Assembly: GCA_017979445.1 (NCBI GenBank)
Contig: CM030706.1
Coordinates: 12,634,967-12,698,966, forward strand
DNA: 64,000 nt
Direction: 5' to 3'
Source: Akebia trifoliata
Taxonomy: Eukaryota; Streptophyta; Magnoliopsida; Ranunculales; Lardizabalaceae
Shown here: in pieces, positions 53,473 to 64,000 of the stretch
How the letters are laid out: every line of letters starts with the position of its first letter
Numbering within the stretch: the first letter of the stretch is position 1
Translations under genes and position numbers: made by a program
Notes under the pieces: generated by a model
Seen by the model: the letters and a program-made list of their open reading frames with translations, nothing else
Database searches by the model: none
What the model was told of the DNA's origin: nothing

Positions 53473-55883
53473 CAAAACGAACTAATACTACTAGGAGATA
53501 TAATCCTAATACTCACCAGATAATGAACTCTGATCGTCTATCTGACATATACGATAATTCTTACTCGTTTTCTACACCTGTCTTGCCAAGTTCCAAATCT
53601 TAAACTAAAAAATGAAGAAGAAAATGGTAAGTAACAATGGTTACATAGAAGGAAAGTAAATAATTTCTACCAATAATCTCTCGTAATATTAACAAATAAA
53701 CATACTCAATTATTTTAAAATATACAAAGTTTTACAGAATAAACTATGATTAACTAGTACATATAACCAGGGATTAGCACATAAATATTTTAAAACTCAC
53801 ATTATATCAATCAACAGTACCCACTATAACATTTTTTTTATACATCTAATTGACCAAATAGAAACATTAAACATGCATTTCATTTTATATATAAAAAATA
53901 AGACAACATATACATAAAACACAATGGTGGAGTAGTAGAATTAAAGAGTTGGGATTTACGACTGGATCACTCCCAATCAGATATGATGTTTTTATAATAA
54001 AGTATTAGTTCTTGATTTTGTTGTTGGTCGTTGTTACCACATATACGAGACCATTTATCCGGTTTAGGCTAGACATTTTACGTGACCGTAAGTAATGGGT
54101 CTCTTTTCGATGTGTCAAAACATTCGACTACTATAGATTATTAGTAATCACTGACTAATCATCTTCGTCTATGCCTATTAGACGTGCATTTGATTCACAA
54201 ATATACAAACCATTCGTATACGACTACCGTTACATTACAAATTTACTAGTTAAGATAGAGAAAAATAAACCCGGATTCCAGTTGTGATTCCATTCTCATA
54301 CGCATCACATACTACATATGAGTTTGGTTTGTCCTCACCGTACATCGTAGGATAATATATTGCAAGCTCTTTAAAAATTCACAAAATAGCTATATATATA
54401 ATTTTTATTTGAAATAAAAGAGAAATTAACAATATAAGGTTGAGAATGGATATTCAGTTTCTTACCATGCAACTGTAGTCACCCGACTTAAAATAAATAA
54501 CAAAACTCGGAGCCTCTGCGCCAATAAAATTTAAATAAACATGCAATTAATCATTATCCCTTGATATCCCTTCACTAACTTACACACAATATTATAATGT
54601 AAAATACAGACATCACCCCTCGGGTGTGACTCTTACATTTTACCATTTCATCCCCCTTTTTTTTTTTTTTTTATTCTTGCATCTTTTTACGTTTTCAAAT
54701 GAAACATCCATTTTTTGAATTCATTCACTCAAATATTCATTTTTCGATATTAAATCCTTTTTCACACTTTGAAATTTATTTTTATCATTTCAATTGAAAA
54801 TTTACTAAACTTACATCAAAACAGGGTCTGAACCGTACACAGAACCCAACTAGCGAAAATAACCCGGTGAAGTATCTTATCCACGTATAATTTGTTATAA
54901 AATACAATTAAACATATCAAATACACAAATTTTGACGTGAATTTGAAATAACTAAAATAATTCTATAGTTTTTAATCCTAATACAAAATTTTGATAAAAA
55001 TCCTAAATGCAATTTTCACAATCTATGGTTATCAATAGAAATTGATAGTACTTACAAATCTCTAGGCGACATAATTGAAATATGTATACGAAAATCGAGA
55101 CAGATTAGATGTCGAGACGGCTGATTTTTGAATATAACCCGGTGATTTCAAAGATCTTGATGCCATCGTCATTTCTCCTTTTTTCGATGGAGGACGATTT
55201 GACCTTAAAATAGATGAAATCTATGGTCAAAATTTTAAAATCCCCATATATATATATATGACTGATTTTTTATGATAAAAGGTGGAAAAAAAAAACGAAA
55301 GGAAATTAGGTGGGTTTGGTAGAGAACGAGGCTGCAGACGATTTTTTCCTTTTACGTTAAATGTCGAAGACGGACAGTTCGCGGCGAATCGGAGTTTGAA
55401 AGTTCGAAAAAAAATAAAATTTTCTTTTAAAATGTCATGGCTGGTTTTTGACGAAATTAGATGATGATAAATAGTGTTTTTGATTAAAAAAATTAATTAT
55501 ATAAGTGCGCGACGAAATCGATATTTTACATATTGTTTCATTCGACGATAACTTAAACGTCCGGATTCCAAAAGTGACAAATGAATATTCTATTTTGTCT
55601 AATTTTTCATTCTAGATTTAATGGTGTGATAAAATTTTACAAATTATGTTTCTAGCAAAAATTTACTATTCGGCCTAGTGGGACTCTAAAATTGATGTCG
55701 TTTTCATTTTTAACGATAATTCAACTTTTTTTACTCTAAAAATAACAAGTAAATAGTCTATTTTTTATAATTTTCATTAAAAATCTAATTGTGTGTTCTA
55801 ATTTTAAAAATTCTTACTCTAGAAAAAAATCATTATTTTAGCTTGTTCCGACTAAAAAATCGATGATTTTGCAACTTTTCTGA
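53473..55883 (-). mobile_element. LTR H1, truncated minus-strand gypsy LTR
   Basis: Same family as F, J and G1 in reverse. Missing about 330 bp at the 3' end of the LTR and about 210 bp at the 5' end. Core at 53940-54240. Joined directly to the F leader on one side and to H2 on the other. A 60-codon frame (55282-55464) overlaps LTR sequence and is not a gene. Confidence 0.75.
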
Positions 55884-55904
55884 AATTAAAAAAATGGATA
55901 ATTA

Positions 55905-58354
55905 AAGGGTGAGCATTAATGATTTCTTAGTAAAGAAGCAAACAATTTATGTTACTAACCTCTCCTAACATTAACGAATAAACATACTGAATTATTTTAA
56001 AATATGTAAAGTTTTACAGAAGAAACTATGATTAACTGATACATATAAAGCCATGGATGAACTACTAAACATGTTAAAACTCACATTACATCAATCAACA
56101 GTACTTACTATAACATTTTCATTTTATATAAATCTAATTGATCAAATGGAAACATTAAATATACATTTTATTTTATATATCAAAATAAGATAACATATAC
56201 ATAATACACAATGGTAGAGTAGTGGAATTAGAGAGTTGGAATTCAGGACTGGATCGCTTGTAGTCAGGATATGATGTTTCATAATAAGTATTAGTTCCTG
56301 ATTTTGTGGATGGTCGCTGTTTACCTCACTTGTGGGACCATTTATCCGGTTCAGGCTGGCCGTTTGACGTAACCGTAAGCAATGGGTTTCTTTTTTATAT
56401 GTAAGAACATTCGACTACTATAGATTGTTAGTGATCATTGACTCATCATCTTCGTTCATGCCTATCCGGCGTGCATGTGATTCCCAAATATACAAATCAT
56501 TCGTATACGACCACTTTTACATTACAAGTTCACTATTAAAGATAGAGAGGAATAAACTTGGATTCTAATTGTGACTCCATTCTCATACGCATCTTATACC
56601 ACGTATAAGTTTGGTGGTCCATACCATACATCCTACGATAGTACACCACTCAGGATGATATGACGCACTATCCCTTCAGACATTCATAGACTCTTTAACA
56701 ACTTACAAAATAGTTACATATATATAAAATTTTTATTTAAAAATAAAAGAGAAATTAACAATACAAGGTTGATAATGGATAGCCAGTTTCTTACCATGCA
56801 ATTGTGGTCACCCGACCTAAAATAAATAACATAATGGAAAATTAAACAGCGCCTCACGGTAACAGAAAGTAAATAAACATGCAACCAGTAACATTATCTC
56901 TGGTTATCCGTTCACCAACCTACACACAACACAACAATGTAAATGCAGACATCACCACTTTGGTGTGACTCATTTCATATCCTTTTTCCTTTTTTTTTTT
57001 ATAGTTTTCAATCTCTCAAACAAAATATCCACTTTCTAATATTCATCAACTCAATTTGAGTTAATTGAATATTAAATATTTTTTTTCAACTATAAAATTT
57101 ATTTTTATCATTTAAATTAAAAATTTACAAAATTTATATTAAAATAGGGTCCGAACGGTGCACAAGACTCAACTGACGAAAATAACCTAGTGAAATATCC
57201 TACCCACATATAATTTGTTATAAAATATAATTAAACATATCAAATATGCAAGTTCTGACTTGAATTTGAAATAAAGAAATAAAATTCTATATTTTTTAGA
57301 TCTATAACAAATTTTCGATAAAATCCTAAATACAATTTTTACAATCTACGATTAGTAATAGAAATTGAGAGTTCCTTAGAATCTCTAGGCGATGAAATTG
57401 AATCACGTGAGTGGAAATCCAAGCAAACGGCATGAAAATCGAGGTGACTTGAATTTCAAGACGGTTGATTTTCAAATCTAACCCGATGGTTTCGAAGATC
57501 TCGACGCCATCATCATTTCTTCCTTCTACTACGGAGGACAGTTTGATTCCAAAATGGATGAAATCCATGGTCAAAGTTGCGAAACTCTCGTATATATATA
57601 CGACTGATTTTTGACGATACGAGGTGAAAAAGGTGAGAAAACGAAAGGAACATGGGTGAGTTTTGTAGAGAACAAGACTGTGGACGTTTCTCCATTCTGC
57701 GTCGGAAGTCGACGACGAGCTGTTTGCGACGATTCTGTGATAGAAAATCAGAAAAAATGAATATTTTTTGAAAAAACCATTGATTGGTTTTGGACGACTT
57801 TGGAAGATGAATAGTGAAAAAAATTAAAATTTTTATTTATATAAAGTCTTGGATGAAATTATTTTGATCGACGATTACTTGACCGTCCGAACTTCAAAAG
57901 TAACAAATGAATATTTTATTTTGTCTAATTTTTTGTTTCGAATTTAATGGTGTTGTCAATTTATACAAATTCTATCTCTAGCAAAAATTTACATTTTTAG
58001 TCTGATGTGACTCTATAACTGACGTCATTTTTATTTTTGATGATAATTCGACTTTTTGATCATCAAAAATGACAAGTAGTCTATTTTCTATAATTTTTCG
58101 TTACGAACCAAATGGTATGATCAAATTTAAAAAAATTTTACTATAGTAAAAAGTCATTATTTTAACCTCATTCGACTCGATAATCGAGGATTTTACAACT
58201 TTTCTGTTCGGATTCGTATTTGAGCTTGCTTACAAGATAAAATATGTTTTTCAATTATTTTGAATCTAATGGTGAGGTCAGATTCCATTAAAAATGATTA
58301 GAAATATCTTAAAGTTTTATCCCTAAGTCCAACTTTCAAGATTTTCTCAAAATT
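55905..58354 (-). mobile_element. LTR H2, truncated minus-strand gypsy LTR
   Basis: Starts within the LTR (aaagggtgag, matching the complement of 52680 in F), so several hundred bp of its 3' end are missing. It also lacks roughly the first 45 bp of the LTR. A 30-bp phrase ttaaaaatgatcagaa.atcttaaag is duplicated at its outer edge (58285, 58356). Core at 56220-56560. Confidence 0.75.
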
Positions 58355-58599
58355 CTATTATTTATTAAAAATGATCAGAAACATCTTAAAGTTTCTCAAT
58401 ACGCCACTATTTTTATATTCAATACAATATTCCATTTTCTATTCTACCGTATCGTACATATTTCATCAACATTCTTTGCCCATACCACCTTAATAACTTT
58501 CTATCAATCATAGTCTCCCTGTGGTGTAAATAATTACATTACTCGACCTATGTAAATAGTTTCTAGCTCTAGCAAGTGTTCAAAATCGCAATAGAATTA

Positions 58600-60300
58600 T
58601 GTGATCTAGATGAACCAGTATTGAATAGAACTCCACGTTCTAACATTATAATTAGAAACTGTACTTTCTAAAACTTTGTCGGAGATAGGTATTTTCTATT
58701 GGGTCACACCTTTGCTCGCGACTGTGATAGAGGGCACTCTATCCTGATATGTCCCACTTGACCACACGTGTAACATGTCAACGATCCTGTCTTCATAGAT
58801 TTTTGTGAAGTGAGTAGTTGGTGGACTGGAGTATGTAGGCTCTTAACCTACCTTGTTGGTTCCTTTGACCCTATTGGCATCATTAGAGTTCCAAGTACTT
58901 TATAACTCAGTAATGGGGGAATTTTACAACTCGGTAGTGGAGGAGTTCTATATTGTGGATACATTGATACGGGGGAGATTGACTTCGAATATATTGGCAT
59001 CTTGTCCAAATCTGATTTGGGAAGAAAATAAATCTAAGGTCGACTGATTTGCCCTCTAGAAGTCTGTAATTCCATCTCCTCTCGCTTTACCCTTTAAGCT
59101 CGATTCATCGTATCTCTATAATTGGTAGTTTCAATCGTTGACCTCTTGGCTCTTAGGTAGGGTTATAGTCCTCTAAAGAATCTACAACCTTCTGCAGATT
59201 TGTCAAGATAAGCTCGGGCGCATATCGTAACAACCTAGTGAACATCATATCATAGTCTGTAATTGATAGATTACTCTGCATTAATCTCAAAAATTCATAG
59301 TACTTGATTTCTCGAGCAGTCTCAGATATAAATCTATCAACAAACATCTTCTCGAAGTCCACCGACTCAAACGATCCATCTCTCAATACATTTTTTTCAA
59401 AACGTTACTAATGACTGACATCCCTATCCAACTAGAATGTAGTCACCGCCACCCACTGATCTCTCGGGTACTACATGACACTCAAAATCTCTCAGGTTTC
59501 AAAACCTACTCATTGACCTCAACTGGATAAGAAAAGCCTCCAAATCTTAATGAACGTAATTGTTAAAAATTCTACAATCACATATCTGGATTTACCTATC
59601 TTTAGGGCTGGGAAATTATCTCATTCTTCAAAGGCACGATATGTGATAGTGGTCCTTGAGGTAGAATAGTATATGTCTTTTACGAAGAAGTGCAACGTTC
59701 CATCATTTCTTGGATTTAGTGGTGCACCTTGCAATTGTGGTAAGTCTTGTACCATTTTTCGTTTCCGATCGTCAGTCTTGTCTGTTTGGGGGCACGAGTA
59801 CGTTATATCAACTTTATTAAAATTTGGTGACCTTATTGTTCCTTGAATTTGTTTGTCTAACATCTTTTTGAGCCACACATCCTTAATCGGTTGACATCGA
59901 CCCAAATATTACTCTCCTTTGTGTCCCGATTTGCCACATTCATAATATACCACAACTCTTTCTTTCGACTGATTTAGTAGTATATGTTATTGTTTCTTAT
60001 AAAATTCTTCCATCCATTGAGTTGGTATGTCTATCATCTCACTCCTCACGTATGGTTCCTATGAATTTGCTAGTTTCATTATTGTTTATCTCTTATTAGA
60101 TATTAATTGTCTTTCTTCCATTTCGTTTTGAGGTGGTGGTGGTTGTATTATTCATATTTCCTCCCTAAACTTGACATGAGACTCAACCATATGTCCCATA
60201 AATGACATTAGTTGTGCTATCGGGTCAATTGTCTGATCTAGAATTTGTCTTGTCTCTATTACGTTTCAGCATCAACCTAGTCCATTCATCTCACTTGTGT
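58600..60300 (-). pseudogene. Gypsy gag and protease remnant
   Basis: Minus strand. The gag core is at 59386-59153: DFEKMFVDRFISETAREIKYYEFLRLMQSNLSIT in part, with DYDMMFTRLLRYAPEL. A CCHC knuckle CYTCGQVGHIRIEC lies at about 58780-58735. A protease-like box VLFNTGSS, where DTG/DSG is the active site, lies near 58640. Frames are broken repeatedly. RT, RNase H and integrase are absent: sequence passes from protease straight into LTR H2. A further CGKSGHKGE phrase near 59925 lies upstream of the gag core, an unusual place. Confidence 0.75.
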
Positions 60301-60614
60301 TTATTCGTAACAAGGCACTTATCAGAATAAGACCAAAATCATTCTTACGTAACTATGAATTGCTACTATAGCCTGGAACTTAGTACTAGACTCCATTTCC
60401 ATTAATAACATAACAAACCTATAATCCTATTATAGACTTATGAGGCTCTATAGACTTCTAGACACGGAAGAACTCATAATTTCAATACGGAACTACTAAC
60501 GAGCTCGGATACCAAATTCTTAGTGACACTCTATAATTATCGCTATAATATCTGTGGTATCAACTAACACCTATAAACATAGCATATCTGTATCCCATAC
60601 GGATTTAACGCTAT

Positions 60615-60626
60615 GCTCTGATACCA
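60615..60626 (-). other. Primer-binding site of the G element
   Basis: TGGTATCAGAGC on the minus strand, two bases from LTR G1. The leader 60300-60614 follows and matches the F leader. Confidence 0.85.
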
Positions 60627-60628
60627 TT

Positions 60629-62132
60629 TGTGGTGTCTCACCAAAAGCTAACACAAAATCCCATGTCAGATCTTGAGACGCTAGGTAGCGCCTCAAAATT
60701 TCAGCATGGTCTGTTTTGTTTATGTTAGCATTCCAAGGCGTTCAACCTGATAAACAACATTCATAATATCCTGTATATACATACAAAATATAATAATTAG
60801 CGAAAGCCTATATACATTTAATAATATACGATAGATCAGAGTAAGAAAGGATAAATAAAATACAAGATTATACAAACATTCTTCACTCTAATAAAAGTCA
60901 TAATGCTCAATATAAGACCTATAATACTACATGAACGAACTAACACTACTAGGGGGTAAAACCCCAATACTCACTAAGTAACGAACTCCAGACGTCTATT
61001 TGACCTACCGGATAGTCCTCACTCATTTTCTACACCTACTTCGCCAATACGAATTTTTGATAAAAATCTTAAATACAGTTTTCACAATCTACGGTTATCA
61101 ATAGAAATTGAAAGCCCTTACAAATCTCTAGATTACAGAATTGAAGCACGTATGCAGAAATCGAAACGGATTGGATGACTAATTTTTAAATTTAACCCGA
61201 TGATTTTAAAGATTTCGATGTCGTCGTCCTTTCTCCCTTCTACGACGGATAATAGTTTGACCTCAAAATAAATGAAATCTAGTGTCGAAGTTTCGAAACC
61301 CTCGTATATATATATACGACTGATTTTTGACGATACAAGGTGACAAATGAGAGAAAATGAAAGAAAATTGGGTGTGTGGTAGAGAACGAGACTGCGGATA
61401 ATTTTTCATTTTGCGTCGAAAGTCGAAGGCGTACCATTCGCGGCGAATCAGAATTTAAAAGTCGAAAAAAAATTTCTTTTTAAATGTCACGGCTGATTTT
61501 GGACGAAATTAGATGATGGTGAATAGTATTTTTGATTAAAAAAAAATATTTATATAAGTACGGGATGAAATTGATATTTTATCTATTGTTTTGTTCGACG
61601 ATATTTAACCGTCCGGACTCCAAAAGTGACGAATGAATACTTTATTTTATTTTATTTTTCAATCCATATCTAATGGTGTGGTTAAATTTAACAAATTATG
61701 TCTCTAGCAAAAAATTACTATTTCAGCCCAATTGGACCTTAAAATTGACGTCGTTTTCGTTTTTGACGATAATTTAATTTTTTGGACTTCAAAAATGACT
61801 AGTAAATAGTCGATTCTTCTATAATTTTTCATTACGAATCCAATGGTGTGATCGAATTTTAAAAATTCTTACTCTAGAAAAAATCATTATTTTAGCCTAG
61901 TTCGACTAAAAAATCAATGATTTTGTAACTTTTCTATTCGGACTCGCATTTGAGCGTGCTTATAGGCTAAAATATGTTTTTCGACCATTTTGAATCAAAT
62001 GGTAAGGTCAAATTTCATTAAAAATGATAAGATCAAAATCCTATAATTTTACATAAGTCCCACTTTCAGGATTTTTTCAAAATTTAACTTTTTTTTTTCT
62101 CGAGATACGAATAAAAAACTCAAGATTTTACA
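60629..62132 (-). mobile_element. LTR G1, shortened 5' LTR
   Basis: On the minus strand it runs from TGTAAAATCTTG (62132) to ACACCACA (60629), 1504 bp. Compared with F and J, an internal stretch of about 1.4 kb including the conserved core is missing. The break is near 61047, where CTACACCTACTTCGCC joins AATACGAATTTTTGAT. Both terminal parts are intact, which fits an internal deletion. Confidence 0.8.
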
Positions 62133-62690
62133 ATAGGACACAGATAAGCGTTTTTATTTTCAAACACTCCAACTGTACTTGCTTTCTTTAGCATATCAAG
62201 TCTTTATTGTGTAAGATGTCTTTTATTCTGTTTATGCTTGAGCTTCAAGAGTTTAAATTAAGCATGTTTTGAAAACTCTCCTTCTTTTTAATTCTAATTT
62301 GGGCCCATGAATGACGACACATCATAAAACACAATGACATTGTAATAAAAAAATGATATTTATTCAAACTAAAAACCTTAATCCTTAATTTAATAATCTA
62401 ATTTTGGCACAGAACAAATGTCCATCTAACATAATTCCCTCATAATCCTAAACATAAGAATCTAATTTTCACTTGACCAATCTAACTATAATTGACTAAT
62501 AGCTTTTATTTTCATCACACCCAAATTTTTAGAGCACCATTAACAATCTTCAAAAGAATCCAATATAAAATTCTACTAAATTCTACAATTTTTAAAACAT
62601 TTTAAACAAGTACTTTATATGCTAAAGGGTATGCAATTACGATGACATGATTATTCTCATTTCTATGTATGACTTTTTTTGGGCCATCAG
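62133..62690. other. Unassigned AT-rich stretch
   Basis: No ORF, domain or repeat recognised between LTR G1 and the next LTR-like repeat. Confidence 0.5.
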
Positions 62691-63339
62691 ACTTTCATTT
62701 ACTTGTGGCAGCTGAAAGCGCCTTCGATCCGCGGGGTACGCGGATCCGCTTTTGACCCTTGAGGTTTGGGAGTCGCCACCTAATTATTACGATCTAGGAA
62801 CCGATCCATGACTTTAAACAGATAAAGGACTAATCTAGAACAGAAAAAACTGAATTCGGGGATCATGTTACGGGGTTGGAAGGTCTTAGGCACCAACCCC
62901 GCCCGGCCAAAGCCGGTCTCTACTAACTTCCCAAATAAATTACATTGTTAAAAAACCTAGATAATAATAAAAAAATAAAAAAATAAGAGATTATACATTT
63001 CCGATAGCAAAGACTTTGTTCCCTCAGATCTGACAAAAATTACTCCTTGTACCGTACTCCCTTGCTTCGTTTTGTCTCCGGATTTGATTTCTGATCTCCG
63101 AGGCTAAGTATCTCCTTTTTTTATCTGGATTTTTCAAGTTTGTTATGGGTTTTGGGGTATTTTTGGAGGGCTTTTAGATGTTCTTTAGGCTAAAATCGAA
63201 GGAGGGATGTTAGATAAGGAATTGGGACTCCAAAACTAGGGTTTATGGGAGGCTAGGGGGGCTTTTAGACCTACTTCTCTTAAGATTTATGATTTTATAC
63301 GAAAATAGGGTGTGACGACCTCTATTTATAGATTTTTTT

Positions 63340-63520
63340 TAAGGGTTGATTTGGATAGAGTTAGTGTTTAATTAGAGTTCTTTTAGTTAGAGTTGTGTTT
63401 TAGTTAGAATTGTTTTAAGTAGAGTTTGTTTTAATTAGAATTGTTTTAGGTAGAATTGTATTTTAATTAGAACTCTATTAGATAGAGTTATTATTTAATT
63501 AGAACTCTATTATGATTTTG
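63340..63520. repeat. Minisatellite 1
   Basis: About nine imperfect copies of TTTTAATTAGAATTG (15-20 bp). Confidence 0.7.
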
Positions 63521-63690
63521 ACTTTTGGTCTTATTTGATTGACTTTTAATATTTTGACTTTAGTCTTAATTGATTGACTTTTAATATCTTGACTTCAGTC
63601 TTGCTTAATTGACTTTAATTTTGACTTCAGTCTTGCTTAATTGACTTTAATTTTGACTTCAATCTTGCTTGATTGACTTTAATTTTTGGA
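63515..63690. repeat. Minisatellite 2
   Basis: About five copies of a unit near 32 bp containing TTGACTTCAGTCTTGCTTAA and TTGACTTTAATTT. The last copies are almost identical. Confidence 0.75.
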
Positions 63691-64000
63691 GAACCCCCCT
63701 TTATTATATCTGTAATTCTTTGGACCCCCAAATGGAGGGGTCCTTAAAGAAATATCTCACGAACCCTCAACAATTTTACCTCAGAGCCCGATTAATCGAT
63801 TTCTTTGGTTCAAAATTTTAAATTAATTCATTAATATTTTACTTTAATTATTTAATATTTTATTCATTAATTTTAAATTTTTTAATTATGAAAATTGTGA
63901 AATTATCGTTTTACCCCCGGAGAGGACTTTTCACATTTTAAGTCGGTTTTTAATGTTTTAGGATGTTTTAGAATCGATTTTTTGTAAGGAATTCAATGGA

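Larger units (their letters stand above)
62695..64000 (-). repeat. LTR-like repeat running off the window end
   Basis: Begins with a small perfect palindrome GATCCGCG/CGCGGATC (62728-62748), then TTTGGGAGTCGCCACCTA and GTCTTAGGCACCAACCCCGCC. The same pair of phrases occurs in the same order at 2972 and 3100. This is probably the end of an LTR-type element whose rest lies beyond 64000. No coding sequence seen. Confidence 0.4.

Overview
The window is nuclear DNA from a flowering plant, probably a eudicot with a TE-rich, AT-rich genome; the species cannot be named from the sequence. The evidence is a plant-type split gene with GT-AG introns, a telomere-box-like AAACCCTAG in its leader, plant L1-clade LINEs, long Ty3/gypsy LTRs, PIF/Harbinger and hAT elements, and an inserted piece of plastid petD.

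I can support only one host gene. It is on the minus strand and encodes the delta subunit of translation initiation factor eIF2B (GDP/GTP exchange factor for eIF2). Its seven coding exons run from 39173 (start) to 8971 (stop). They join in frame to a predicted 652-residue protein, with consensus splice sites at every boundary. The gene covers 30.2 kb because three introns have filled with transposons. Intron 1 holds a LINE tail. Intron 2 (6.4 kb) holds a non-autonomous LTR element, the petD fragment and a truncated LINE. Intron 3 (16 kb) holds a four-LINE nest, an hAT element, a three-unit tandem repeat and a strong G-run on the sense strand. Intron 6 (3.5 kb) holds a solo LTR.

Layout: 1-2.7 kb is a decayed Ty3/gypsy element (gag, primer-binding site and LTR on the minus strand) plus an LTR piece of a second family. 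2.9-8.7 kb is old repeat sequence with purine-rich tandem repeats and no recognisable gene. 9.0-39.2 kb is the eIF2B-delta gene. 39.2-39.4 kb is its leader and promoter region, containing a 13-residue upstream ORF, and directly upstream lies an hAT-like repeat. 40.8-41.2 kb is a foldback MITE. 41.9-45.4 kb is a 3.5-kb solo LTR with an exact 5-bp target duplication and a cluster of GC-rich palindromes. 45.8-47.8 kb holds AT-rich tandem repeats. 47.8-50.2 kb is a PIF/Harbinger element with a broken transposase, cut by an LTR. 50.2-62.1 kb is a rearranged cluster of one gypsy family (one plus-strand LTR with primer-binding site and leader, two truncated LTRs joined tail to tail, gag and protease remains, and a shortened 5' LTR). 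62.7-64 kb is another LTR-like repeat with two minisatellites running toward the window end.

No operon-like system, CRISPR array or clearly new gene system was found. The most interesting content is the gene's architecture, its upstream ORF, the insertion history that can be read from target-site duplications, and the structured LTR sequences.
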